Shown here one piece after another: positions 18,275-26,906 of a DNA stretch of 50,150 bases. The DNA is from Planctomycetota bacterium (GTDB lineage: Bacteria; Planctomycetota; UBA1135; UBA2386): the NCBI GenBank assembly GCA_016794425.1, contig JAEUHR010000002.1, forward strand, positions 1 to 50,150, given 5' to 3'. The number at the start of each line of letters is the position of its first letter. The stretch's first letter is position 1. The notes under the pieces are model-generated. The model did no database searches, was not told the DNA's origin, and saw only the letters and a program-made list of their open reading frames with translations. The translations under genes and the position numbers were made by a program.

Positions 18275-19576
18275 ATGGTCGGTTGCTCCAGGTTGCTCCT
18301 CGCCCTGTTCGTGTTGCCAGCGATGGCCGCGGCGCAGGAGGTGCGCGTGTTCCGCGGCGCGCGCATCGTGCCGATCGACGGTCCGCCGATCGACGACGGC
18401 GTGCTGGTCGTGCGCGGCAGAGTGATCGAGGCGCTCGGCGCGCGCGATGCGGTCGCGGTGCCGGCCGGCGCCGAGGTCGTCGACGTCACCGGCCGCACGC
18501 TGATCCCGGGCCTGGTCTGCAGCCATTCGCACATCGGTGCGGTCGCCGGCGCCGACGGCTCCGGTCCGATCCAGCCCGAGGTGCGCGCGCTCGACTCGAT
18601 CGATCCGCGCGATCCCGGCATCCAGAAGGCGCAGGCCGGCGGCATCACGACCGCGAACGTGATGCCCGGCAGCGGCCACCTGCTGTCGGGCCAGACCGTC
18701 TACCTGAAGTTGCGCGACGGCCGCACGGTCGACGACCTGCTGATCCGCACCGCCGACGGTGGCATCGCCGGCGGCCTCAAGATGGCGAACGGCACCAATC
18801 CGCAGCGCGACCCGCCGTTCGCCGGCACGCGCGGCAAGGCCGCGGCGCTGGTGCGCGCGCAGTTCCACCGGGCACGTGAGTACCAACGCAAGGTCGCGGC
18901 CGCGAACGGCGATCCGACCAAGCTGCCCGAACGCAGCCTCGGCCTCGAGGCGCTGGTCGAAGTGCTCGAGCAGAAGCGCGTCGTGCACCACCACACGCAC
19001 CGCGCCGACGACATCCTGACCGTGCTGCGGCTGCGCGAGGAGTTCGGCTTCCGCTGCGTGCTGCACCACGTCAGTGAGGGCGCGCTGGTCGCGGCCGAGA
19101 TCGCCGCGGCCGGCGTGCCGTGTTCGGTGATCGTGATCGACTCGCCGGGCGGCAAGCTCGAGGCGCGCAACCTGTCGCTGGAGACCGGCGCCGTGCTCGA
19201 CCGCGCCGGCGTGCTGGTCGGCTTCCACACCGACGACGGCATCACCGACAGCCGGTTGTTCCTGCGCTCGGGCGCGCTGGCGGTGCGCGCCGGCATGGAC
19301 CGCGACCAGGCGCTGGCGGCGTTGACGCTGGCCAACGCGCGCATGCTGGACCTGCAGGACCGCATCGGTTCGCTGGCGCCCGGCAAGGACGCCGACTTCG
19401 TCGTGCTGAGCGGCGATCCGTTCGCGGTGCGCACGCAGGTGCTGCAGACCTGGATCGAAGGCAGCAAGGTGTTCGACCTCGACGATCCGCGCGATCGGCT
19501 GATGGCGTACGGTGGCTACGGCGCCAGCGAGGGCCAGGCGATGTCGATGTGCTGCTTCGGGCAGGGAGGTCAGTGA
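18275..19576 (+). CDS. exported amidohydrolase (imidazolonepropionase-like)
   Basis: A 433-residue amidohydrolase-superfamily enzyme with a signal peptide ending at PAMAAAQ (about 15-21). Metal-binding features are intact: HSH at 84-86 (VCSHSHIG), His-rich HHHTHRADD (about 237-245), LHHVSEG (about 259-265) and the catalytic Asp in FHTDDGITDS. It ends with GSLAPGKDADFVVLSGDP, typical of the family. Substrate unknown; family members act on cyclic amides and peptides. It is followed by its degenerate paralogue after one base and then by an MFS transporter, so the three probably act together. Confidence 0.9.
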   Translation: MVGCSRLLLALFVLPAMAAAQEVRVFRGARIVPIDGPPIDDGVLVVRGRVIEALGARDAVAVPAGAEVVDVTGRTLIPGLVCSHSHIGAVAGADGSGPIQPEVRALDSIDPRDPGIQKAQAGGITTANVMPGSGHLLSGQTVYLKLRDGRTVDDLLIRTADGGIAGGLKMANGTNPQRDPPFAGTRGKAAALVRAQFHRAREYQRKVAAANGDPTKLPERSLGLEALVEVLEQKRVVHHHTHRADDILTVLRLREEFGFRCVLHHVSEGALVAAEIAAAGVPCSVIVIDSPGGKLEARNLSLETGAVLDRAGVLVGFHTDDGITDSRLFLRSGALAVRAGMDRDQALAALTLANARMLDLQDRIGSLAPGKDADFVVLSGDPFAVRTQVLQTWIEGSKVFDLDDPRDRLMAYGGYGASEGQAMSMCCFGQGGQ

Positions 19577-19577
19577 C

Positions 19578-20816
19578 ATGCTCGCGTCCACGTTCGCGGT
19601 CGGGTTCGGGCTCGGGTGGGCCGGCGCGCTGCTGCCGCAGGAGCCGCCGCCGGCAGCCGCGCCGCCGGCGCGCGCGTTCGCGGTGGTCGCCGAGACCGTG
19701 CACACGATGGCGGGCCCGCCGATCGCCGACGGCGTCGTGCTGGTGCGCGACGGCCGCATCGAGCGGATCGGCAAGGCCGTCGACGTCGCCGTGCCCGACG
19801 GCATGCCGGTGTGGCGCGCCGCGGTCGTCACGCCGGGCCTGATCGACGCGCACGCGACGGTCGGGCTGTCCGGCGTGCTGAACGTGCGCCACGACCAGGA
19901 CCAGCTGGAACGTTCGGCCGCCGTGCAGCCCGAGCTGCGCGCGCTCGACGCCTACCATGCGCGCGATCCGCTGGTCGCCTGGCTGCGCAGCTTCGGCATC
20001 ACGACCGTGCACACCGGCCACGCGCCGGGCGCGCTGGTCTCGGGCCAGACCATGGTCGTCAAGACGCACGGCCGTTCGGCCGACCAGGACGTCGTCGTGC
20101 CGCTGGCGATGGTCGCGGTGACGCTCGGCGACGGCGGCCGCGCCGGCGACGGCAAGGCGCCGGGCACCCGCGCGAAGGCGGTCGCGATGCTGCGCGAGGA
20201 ACTGCAGCGGGCGCGCGAATACGCGGCCAAACGTGCCGCCGACGCCGAGGCGCCGGTCGACCTCGGCCGCGAGGTGATGGCGCAGGTGCTGCGCAAGGAA
20301 GTGCCGCTGCTGGTCACCGCGCACCGCGCGCACGACCTGCAGGCGGCGCTGCGCGTGGCGCAGGAGTTCGACGTGCGGGTCGTGCTCGACGGCGCCGCCG
20401 AGGCCTACACGATGCTGCCCGAACTGCAGCGGGCCGGCGTCGCGGTGCTGCCGCATCCGACGATGGCGCGCACGGTCGGCGAGCTGAAGAACGGCACCAT
20501 GGAACTGCCGCGGCTCTTGCTCGAGGCCGGCGTGCCGTTCGCGCTGCAGAGCGGCTTCGAGAGCTACGTGCCGAAGTCGCGCGTGGTGCTGTTCGAGGCC
20601 GGTGTCGCGATCGGCCACGGCCTGCCGGCCGATGCGGCGCTGCGGGCGCTGACCGCCGACGCGGCGCGGCTGTGCGGCATCGACGCCCGCACCGGCACGC
20701 TGGTCGCCGGCAAGGACGCCGACCTCGCGCTGTGGGACGGCGATCCGTTCGAGTACACGACGCACTGCCTCGGCACCGTGATCGACGGCATCGAGTACCG
20801 GGACGGCCCGCGGTGA
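19578..20816 (+). CDS. amidohydrolase-like paralogue with degraded metal site
   Basis: A 412-residue exported protein homologous to the preceding one (PPIADGVVLVRDGRIERIG, then GITTVHTGHAPGALVSGQT, then GTLVAGKDADLALWDGDPFE). The metal ligands are eroded: HxH is HAT (92-94), the HHHTH stretch is TAHRAHD, LHH is VLDGAAE, and the catalytic HTDDG is QSGFES. It may be a non-catalytic partner of its neighbour or have changed chemistry. A strong GGGAGGT (19564-19570) lies seven bases before the ATG. It overlaps the transporter gene by four bases (GTGA). Confidence 0.88.
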   Translation: MLASTFAVGFGLGWAGALLPQEPPPAAAPPARAFAVVAETVHTMAGPPIADGVVLVRDGRIERIGKAVDVAVPDGMPVWRAAVVTPGLIDAHATVGLSGVLNVRHDQDQLERSAAVQPELRALDAYHARDPLVAWLRSFGITTVHTGHAPGALVSGQTMVVKTHGRSADQDVVVPLAMVAVTLGDGGRAGDGKAPGTRAKAVAMLREELQRAREYAAKRAADAEAPVDLGREVMAQVLRKEVPLLVTAHRAHDLQAALRVAQEFDVRVVLDGAAEAYTMLPELQRAGVAVLPHPTMARTVGELKNGTMELPRLLLEAGVPFALQSGFESYVPKSRVVLFEAGVAIGHGLPADAALRALTADAARLCGIDARTGTLVAGKDADLALWDGDPFEYTTHCLGTVIDGIEYRDGPR

Positions 20817-22195
20817 CCGCGGTCCCGGACCGGCTGCTGGTCTGGGCGATCGTCGGCTCGCAGTTCGGCCCGCCGTTCCTGTTCGCCGGCGTCGCGGTGG
20901 CGTTGCCCGACATGGGCCGCGAACTCGGCTTCTCCGCGGTCGAACTAGGCCTGGTCGAGACGACGTTCCTCGCCAGCGCGACGGCGTTCCTGCTGCCGGC
21001 CGGCCGGCTCGTCGACGCCGGCGACCGCCGCACCGTGTTCCGTTGGAGCCTGATGGTGTTCGCGGTGCTGGCGGCCGCGATCGCGTGCATGCAGGACATC
21101 GTCTCGGTGCTGGTGCTGCGGCTGCTGCAGGGTGCCGCGTCGGCGCTCAGCGGCGCCGCCGGACCGGCGATCCTGGTCGACCTGGTGCCGGCGGAACGGC
21201 GCGGCCGCGTGTTCGGCGCGGTGATCGGCACCGCCTACGCCGGCCTGTCGGCGGGGCCGTTCGTCGCCGGGTGGCTGGTCGAACACTTCGGCTGGCGCGC
21301 GGTGTTCGGCTTCGGCGCGGCGCTGATCCTCGCCTGCTACCTGCCGGTGCACCTGCGCATGCCGTCGCGCTGGCGGCGGCCCGAGCGCTGGGTGCACGTG
21401 CCGAGCCTCGTGCTGCTGGTCGCGGGGGTGTTCGGGCTGGTGTTCGGTTCGGCGGCGATCGCGCACGGACCCGCGGCGTGGCTGCTGACCGGGCTCGGTG
21501 CCGTGCTGCTGGTGTGGTTCGTCGTGCTGCAGCTGCACAGCGACCGGCCGTTGCTCGACCTGCGCGAACTGGCGCGCAACACGGTGCTGGCGCGGGCCCT
21601 GGTCGTGCAGCTGCTGGTCTACGGCAACGCCTACGCGTCGATCTTCCTGCTGTCGGTCTTCCTGCAGGAGACCCGCGCGCTGCCGCCGCGTGAAGCCGGC
21701 TTCGTGGTCGCGATCGGTTCGGTCGTGATGATGTGCATCGCGCCGTTCGCCGGCCGGCTCGCCGACGCGATCCGGCCGCAGCTGCTGGCCGCGGTCGGGG
21801 TCGCGGCGGTCGTCGTCAGTTCGCTGCTCGGCATGCAGCTGACCGAAGCATCGGGCCGCGGTGTGGTGGCGGCGGTGCTGGTCGCGCAGGGCCTGGGCTT
21901 CGGCCTGTTCTCGACGCCGAACCTGGCGCTGATCATGGCCAGCATGGGCAGCGAACGCAGCGGCATGGCGTCGGCGCTGGCGGCGCAGTCGCGCGGCATC
22001 GGCATGTTCGCCGGCATGGCGCTGGTCGCGGTGCTGGTCGCGCTGCACTTCGGCACGCAGCCGGTCGCCGCCGATCCGCCGCGTTTCGCGCGCACGCTCG
22101 GCACCGCCTACGTCGTGCTCGCGGTGACTTCGGCGCTGGCGCTGCTGGTGGCGCTGGTCGGCCGCCCGCGCGGCAGCGCGGTGCCGACCCGCTAA
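20813..22195 (+). CDS. MFS transporter, DHA-type
   Basis: A 460-residue inner-membrane transporter of the major facilitator superfamily with about 12-14 hydrophobic segments. The loop motif AGRLVDAGDRRTVF (about 60-73) fits motif A, and RLLQGAASALSGAAGPAILVD (starting near 103) resembles the motif B and C region of drug:H+ antiporters. The start is GTG, overlapping the amidohydrolase-like gene by four bases, so it is co-translated with the pair and may export or import their substrate or product. Its TAA stop shares bases with the TAG stop of the convergent gene at 22192. Confidence 0.92.
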   Translation: MTAVPDRLLVWAIVGSQFGPPFLFAGVAVALPDMGRELGFSAVELGLVETTFLASATAFLLPAGRLVDAGDRRTVFRWSLMVFAVLAAAIACMQDIVSVLVLRLLQGAASALSGAAGPAILVDLVPAERRGRVFGAVIGTAYAGLSAGPFVAGWLVEHFGWRAVFGFGAALILACYLPVHLRMPSRWRRPERWVHVPSLVLLVAGVFGLVFGSAAIAHGPAAWLLTGLGAVLLVWFVVLQLHSDRPLLDLRELARNTVLARALVVQLLVYGNAYASIFLLSVFLQETRALPPREAGFVVAIGSVVMMCIAPFAGRLADAIRPQLLAAVGVAAVVVSSLLGMQLTEASGRGVVAAVLVAQGLGFGLFSTPNLALIMASMGSERSGMASALAAQSRGIGMFAGMALVAVLVALHFGTQPVAADPPRFARTLGTAYVVLAVTSALALLVALVGRPRGSAVPTR

Positions 22196-23187
22196 CGCGG
22201 CGAGCGGCGCAGTGCGGCCGTGTCGACGGTCACGCGGAGCCGGGCGTCTTCCTGCGGCACGAAGTCGCGCACGCCCTCGTCGAGCGGGATGCCGACGCGT
22301 TCGACGTGCAGCGCGACGCGGTCGACCTTCGGCAGCAGAAGCGCCAGGCCGGGCTGCCGCGTCGGCGGCCCGCCGTCGAACACGATCGCGCGGTTCTCGG
22401 CGCGCACGTGCAGCCGCGCGACGCCACCGTCGATCAGCACGCCGACCAGTGTGCAGGTGTAGAAACCGGACCCGAACGTGCCCCAGGCGATGTCGACGTG
22501 CGTCTCGCCGCCCGCGTCGTGCACCGTGATCTCCGGCGCCTCGGTCGCGGTCGTCTGCAGCCGCCGCAGGGTCACCCGTTCGCGCGCGGGGCACGCGTCG
22601 GGGCCGATCCGCACCACGAGGTCGGGGCGGCGCACGTGGACCAGATCCGGCGCGCCGCCGTGGCGCCGGGCGCCGACCACGTCGAGCACGACCTTGTCGG
22701 TGCGAGGCGTGCGGAAGAACAGCGACGGATACCACGTGCGGCCGGGCTGGTCGGCGGCGATGTCGATGCCGGGGCCGGGCGGGATCACGGTGCGCACCGT
22801 CGCGTGCAGGGTGGTGCCGTGCAGTTCGGCGCGCTCGAGCACGATGTCGATGCCGGTGCCGGCCGACGACTCGGCGAAGCGCAGCGCGCCCCAGGCGACG
22901 ACGACGATCTGTTCCCGCGTGTAGTCGATGTGCAGTGCGTCGTTGGCCTTGCCCCATGCCGCCTGCGCGAACCCGGCCGCGTCCACGGCGGAACGCAGCA
23001 CGCGCACCTGCGGCGGCACTTGCGCCGCGTAGGCCGACACGTGCAGATCGTCGTAGGGGCCGGCGAGCAGGTCGATCGGCGCCACGTCGGGCGCCGGGGC
23101 CGTGGGTTCCTGGGCCGTCACCGCGGCGGCCCCGCCGACGACCACGCCGAGCACGACCAGCGAACCGAGCGAACGCCGCACGTCCAT
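22192..23187 (-). CDS. secreted protein, PrcB-like domain possible
   Basis: A 331-residue exported protein. Signal peptide: DVRRSLGSLVVLGVVVGGAA, cleaved near VTAQE. Residues about 86-170 (IDYTREQIVVVAWGALRF, TGIDIVLERAEL, VRTVIPPGPG, then a YPSLFFRTPRTDKVVL-like strand) resemble PrcB C-terminal domains, found in protease-complex accessory proteins of oral spirochaetes. A second beta-rich region follows with GTFGSGFYTCTLVGVLIDGG. The resemblance is weak and the function is unknown. It is the last gene of the mqnE-lnt-yaeQ run, nine bases after yaeQ, and its TAG stop overlaps the MFS stop. Confidence 0.65.
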   Translation of the reverse strand: MDVRRSLGSLVVLGVVVGGAAAVTAQEPTAPAPDVAPIDLLAGPYDDLHVSAYAAQVPPQVRVLRSAVDAAGFAQAAWGKANDALHIDYTREQIVVVAWGALRFAESSAGTGIDIVLERAELHGTTLHATVRTVIPPGPGIDIAADQPGRTWYPSLFFRTPRTDKVVLDVVGARRHGGAPDLVHVRRPDLVVRIGPDACPARERVTLRRLQTTATEAPEITVHDAGGETHVDIAWGTFGSGFYTCTLVGVLIDGGVARLHVRAENRAIVFDGGPPTRQPGLALLLPKVDRVALHVERVGIPLDEGVRDFVPQEDARLRVTVDTAALRRSPR

Positions 23188-23196
23188 GCCCGCAGG

Positions 23197-23742
23197 CTAC
23201 TCGCCGAGCCCGCCGACGGGCACCAGCGGCACGACGTCGATCGCGGCATCGATTGCATCGCCACCGACGACGATCGTGACGCGGCCCTCGTGGTGCGACA
23301 GGTCCCAGCGGTTGTTGCGGTCGAGCCGCTGCTCGAGCGCGGCCAGCAGTTCGCCGGGCACCTTCGCCAGGCGGATCCGGTCGGCCTTGTGCACCTTCTC
23401 CTTGCTGCACTTCTGCTGCAGCAGGTCGGGGCGGCGGTGGCACCAGACGGCGACGCGTTCGGCGAGCTTCGCAGCGCGGTGCAGCCGGTCGGCCGCCGGC
23501 GCACCGACCTCGATCCAGCTCAGCACGCGGCCGTCGGGGGACTTCCGCCAGATCGCCGGCTCGCTGCCCTCCGACAGGCCGCCGCTCCATTCGAGGCCGG
23601 GTTCGTACTCGAGCGCGAACGCGAGCACGCGGGTCAGCAGGTACGGGTTGTCCTCGGACGGGTGGCGCGCGACGCGCAGGTCCAGCGATTCGTAGACGGA
23701 GCGGTCGACGTCGGCGAGCTGGATCTCGAAGCGGTGCAGCAT
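23197..23742 (-). CDS. yaeQ: YaeQ family protein
   Basis: A 181-residue YaeQ protein of the PD-(D/E)XK nuclease-like fold. The start FEIQLADVDRSVYESLDLRV, then ARHPSEDNPYLLTRVLAFAL (about 25-44), GGLSEGSEPAIW (about 54-65) and SWIEVGAPAADRLHRAAKLA are the usual family blocks, and the length is typical. The Glu/Asp residues in SEGSEP and WIEVG, with a following Lys, could form the nuclease-like site. The biological role is unsettled, with an older link to RfaH-like suppression in enterobacteria. It lies 10 bases downstream of lnt. Confidence 0.93.
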   Translation of the reverse strand: MLHRFEIQLADVDRSVYESLDLRVARHPSEDNPYLLTRVLAFALEYEPGLEWSGGLSEGSEPAIWRKSPDGRVLSWIEVGAPAADRLHRAAKLAERVAVWCHRRPDLLQQKCSKEKVHKADRIRLAKVPGELLAALEQRLDRNNRWDLSHHEGRVTIVVGGDAIDAAIDVVPLVPVGGLGE

Positions 23743-23752
23743 CGTGCGGACT

Positions 23753-25159
23753 CTACGCGGCGGCACGCCGCCGGCGCAGCGCGAGCAGCAGCAGCGCGGC
23801 GGCGCCGACCAGCACCGGCAGGTCGCCGGACCGCGCATAGACGGTCGGCACGCCATCGCCGAGCGGCACTTCGCCGTGCAGCAGCGCCGCCGACGGCAGC
23901 CGTTGGCTCTTCGCCAGGCCGATGTCCGACTGGTCGCCGCCGAGCGTCTGCGTCGTGTGGTCGTAGCGCGCCAGCACTTCGCCGCGCGGGGACACCAGCG
24001 CCGAGATGCCGTCACTGGCCGCGCGCACGACGGCGTAGCCGTTCTCGATCGAACGGAACGCCGCGTTCTCGAGGTGGAACTCGCGGATCGCGGGCCAGTC
24101 GTTGGTCGGCACCGCGACCAGCCGCACGCCGGCGCGGCCGAGCGCGCGCGCGACGTCGGTGAAGTTGTCGTCCTGGCAGATCATGCCGCCGAGCCGGATG
24201 TCGCCGAACGGCACCAGCACCGGCACCCCGTCGCCGACCGCGTAGTCCTCGAAGAACGGCACCAGGTGCGACTTGCGGTATTCGCCACGCAGCTCGCCGG
24301 TGGCGTCGACGAACCAGATGCGGTTGTCGTCGGTCGGGTGGTGCCAGAGGCCGAGCACCAGCGCCAGCGGATGCAGCCGGCAGAGGTCGCGGCAGAACCC
24401 GAGCATGGCATCGCGATCGTGCACGCGCAGCGCCGACTCGGGCGTCACCAGCAGCTGGGCGCCCTCGGCGTGCGCCATCGCGGCGGCGATCTGCGGGAAC
24501 GACTCGCCGTCCGGGCTGTTCGGGTACTCGTGTGCCCAGCCGAACGCCGCGACCCTCACGCTGCCGGCGAGCGGCCGGTTCCAGCGTACGGCGTCGAGTG
24601 CGGCGACCGTCGCGAGCAGGCTCGCGATCAGGGCGAGTGGCAGTCCGCGTGCGGGACCGCGCAGCGCCGCGACCAGCAGGGCCTGCAGCGCTGCGACGAC
24701 GAACACGAGCCCGCCGACGCCGGTGTAGGCGACGAAGGCGACCAGCATCGGCGCAGCACTCAGCGGCCGTACGAACGCCTGCGCGGTGCCGAACACCGGC
24801 ACCAGGTGCCACAGCGCGACTTCGACCAGCGTCAGCGTCGCCGCCGCGGCCAGCGGCCCACGCACCGGCCCGCGCTCCAGGTGCCGCGCGCACAGCCACG
24901 TCGCGAACGTCCACTGCAGCACGTTCGCGGCGGCCGCGGCCAGCACCGGCGGCGCGAGTCCCGCGGCCAGCAGGATCACGCTGGCGTAGGCGAGCCCGAA
25001 CACGAGCCCGAACAGCCACGTTCGGCGCCGCGCCGCACGCTGCCGCCACAGGCCCCACCAGAACGGCACCAGCGCCATGAACTGCAGCCACCAGAAGTGC
25101 AGCGGATGGTCGGACGCGGCGAGCAGCAGTCCGGCGGCGAGGGCGGCGGCGAGGTGCAT
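23753..25159 (-). CDS. lnt: apolipoprotein N-acyltransferase
   Basis: Transfers the third acyl chain to the N-terminal Cys of lipoproteins, at the inner membrane facing the periplasm. The 468 residues have about six hydrophobic segments (residues about 5-190) followed by a carbon-nitrogen-hydrolase domain. The catalytic triad is visible as Glu241 in VTPESAL, Lys296 in YRKSHLVPF and Cys328 in GGMICQDDNF. The last motif differs from the classical ICYE, as in divergent lineages. A hydrophobic C-terminal segment closes the protein. It follows mqnE by 11 bases. Many lipoproteins encoded in this window are its potential substrates. Confidence 0.9.
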   Translation of the reverse strand: MHLAAALAAGLLLAASDHPLHFWWLQFMALVPFWWGLWRQRAARRRTWLFGLVFGLAYASVILLAAGLAPPVLAAAAANVLQWTFATWLCARHLERGPVRGPLAAAATLTLVEVALWHLVPVFGTAQAFVRPLSAAPMLVAFVAYTGVGGLVFVVAALQALLVAALRGPARGLPLALIASLLATVAALDAVRWNRPLAGSVRVAAFGWAHEYPNSPDGESFPQIAAAMAHAEGAQLLVTPESALRVHDRDAMLGFCRDLCRLHPLALVLGLWHHPTDDNRIWFVDATGELRGEYRKSHLVPFFEDYAVGDGVPVLVPFGDIRLGGMICQDDNFTDVARALGRAGVRLVAVPTNDWPAIREFHLENAAFRSIENGYAVVRAASDGISALVSPRGEVLARYDHTTQTLGGDQSDIGLAKSQRLPSAALLHGEVPLGDGVPTVYARSGDLPVLVGAAALLLLALRRRRAAA

Positions 25160-25170
25160 CGTTCGTGCGA

Positions 25171-26310
25171 CTACGCGCCGGCGCCGATCTCCTCGTAGAC
25201 CGTCGTGCGCTGCACCGGCTCGTAGCCCGCTTCGCGGATCAGGTGCTGCAGCTGCTGCTCGTCGAGCGCCTGCGGTTCGGTCGTGCCGGCGTCGTGCGTG
25301 ATCTTCTCCTCGGTGACCGTGCCGTCGATGTCGTTGGCGCCGAACGACAGCGCCGTCTGCGCCGACTCCTGCGTCAGCATGATCCAGTAGGCCTTCACGT
25401 GCGGGAAGTTGTCGAGCATCAGCCGGCCGACCGCGATCGAACGCTGGTCGAGCGAGCCGGTCGTCACGTGGCCGTAGTTCGCGAGGTCGGTGTGGTAGGG
25501 CCAGAACGCCAGCGGGATGTAGGCCATGAACCCAGCGCACTCGTCCTGCAGCTCGCGCAGCTTGATCAGGTGCTGCACGCGCTCGTCGGTGCGCTCGATG
25601 TGGCCGTAGAGCATCGTCGCGTTCATCTTGAATCCGGCCTTCTGCACCTTGCGCGCGGTGTCGAGCCAGCCTTGCGGGCCCTGCTTCTCGCGGAACACCG
25701 CCTTGTGCACGCGGTCGACCAGCACCTCGGCGCCGCCGCCGGGGCACGAGCCGAGGCCGGCCTCACGCAGGTCCGCGAACACCTCGTCGTCGCTCTTGCC
25801 CGAGATCTTCAGCATGTGGTCGATCTCGACCATCGTGAACGCCTTCACGTGGATGTCGGGCCGCGCGCGCTTGGCGGCGCGCACGACGTCGAGGTAGTAC
25901 TCGTACGGCATCGTCGGGTGGATGCCGGCGACCATGTGCACCTCGGTGACCGGCCGGTGCAGCTGCTCCTTCACCTTCTGCTCGACGATCTGCGGCGTCA
26001 TCAGGTAGGCGCGCTCCTCGCCTTCCTTCGCCGCGAACGCGCAGAACTTGCACGAGTAGATGCAGATGTTCGTGTAGTTGACGTGCTGGTTGATGTTCCA
26101 GTAGGTCTTCTTGCCGTGCCGCTGCGTGCGCACGCGGTGCGCCAGCAGGCCGACCGCGGCGAGGTGCGGCGTCTCGTAGAGCCGCATGCCGTCGTCGAAC
26201 GACAGCCGCTCGCCGCCGCGCACCTTGCGGTCGATGTCACCGAGACCGGCGCGCTCGATCAGCTTCGTGGCGAGGGACTCGTCGAGGTGGGCGTAGGCGA
26301 AGGCGTTCAT
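25171..26310 (-). CDS. mqnE: aminofutalosine synthase (radical SAM)
   Basis: A 379-residue radical SAM enzyme that joins the adenosyl radical to 3-[(1-carboxyvinyl)oxy]benzoate to form aminofutalosine, the second step of the futalosine menaquinone pathway. The cluster motif CxxxCxxC is at Cys83, Cys87 and Cys90 in NICIYSCKFCAF. MqnE-type blocks are EVHMVAGIHPTMPYEYYL, HVKAFTMVEIDHMLKISG, SCPGGGAEV and NATMLYGHIERTDERV; the last separates it from MqnC. I start at the ATG 26308-26310; a TTG four codons upstream is less likely. It opens a four-gene tight run with lnt, yaeQ and a PrcB-like gene. Confidence 0.93.
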   Translation of the reverse strand: MNAFAYAHLDESLATKLIERAGLGDIDRKVRGGERLSFDDGMRLYETPHLAAVGLLAHRVRTQRHGKKTYWNINQHVNYTNICIYSCKFCAFAAKEGEERAYLMTPQIVEQKVKEQLHRPVTEVHMVAGIHPTMPYEYYLDVVRAAKRARPDIHVKAFTMVEIDHMLKISGKSDDEVFADLREAGLGSCPGGGAEVLVDRVHKAVFREKQGPQGWLDTARKVQKAGFKMNATMLYGHIERTDERVQHLIKLRELQDECAGFMAYIPLAFWPYHTDLANYGHVTTGSLDQRSIAVGRLMLDNFPHVKAYWIMLTQESAQTALSFGANDIDGTVTEEKITHDAGTTEPQALDEQQLQHLIREAGYEPVQRTTVYEEIGAGA

Positions 26311-26390
26311 CGGGGGCGGCAAGGGTAGGGCGCAGGGCGCCGCGCCGGCAAGGGAACGGCCCCGCGCCGGCGCGAATTGCCCGTTCGGGC

Positions 26391-26906
26391 TCAGTCCGTC
26401 GCGGCGAATGCGGCGTGGTAGGCGACGTCACCGGCCGGCGCCGGGCCGCGCCAGCGCAGCGCGAAGAAGTGGTCCTGCGGCAGGCCCGGCAGCACCAGCG
26501 CCGGGTCGCGCGCGAACCCGAAGCGCGGGTAGTAGTCGGCGTGGCCGAACACGACGCAGCCGGCGGCGCCCCGGGCGCGCAGCTCGCGCAGGGTCGCCTG
26601 CACCAGCGCTGCGCCGATGCCGCGCCGTTGCCAGGCCGCTGCGACCGCGACCGGGCCGAGGCCGAACCAGTGCGCGGTGCCGTCGCCGATCGTGATCGGC
26701 GACGCCGCGGCATGGCCGACCAGCGCACCGTCGAGTTCGGCGACCTGCGACACGGCCAGCGCGTTGGCGGCGCGCAGCGCCCGCACGATGTGGTGTTCGG
26801 TGTGGGAGCTCCGTGCGAGCGGCGCGAACGCGGCGCGGACGACCGCGTCGATCGCCGCCGCGTCGGCCGGGTGCTCGGCGCGCAGTCGTGGTCTCAGGGG
26901 CGCCAT
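26391..26906 (-). CDS. GNAT family N-acetyltransferase, YhbS-like
   Basis: A 171-residue acetyltransferase. It follows the YhbS pattern closely: LRAEHPADAAAIDAVVRAAF near the start, LGPVAVAAAWQRRGIGAALV (acetyl-CoA pyrophosphate loop QRRGIGAA at about 95-102), and GCVVFGHADYYPRFGF (about 117-132). Substrate unknown. Its start overlaps the end of the upstream small gene by 13 bases, so it is translated as part of the 28580-26391 run. An 80-base gap separates it from mqnE. Confidence 0.9.
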   Translation of the reverse strand: MAPLRPRLRAEHPADAAAIDAVVRAAFAPLARSSHTEHHIVRALRAANALAVSQVAELDGALVGHAAASPITIGDGTAHWFGLGPVAVAAAWQRRGIGAALVQATLRELRARGAAGCVVFGHADYYPRFGFARDPALVLPGLPQDHFFALRWRGPAPAGDVAYHAAFAATD

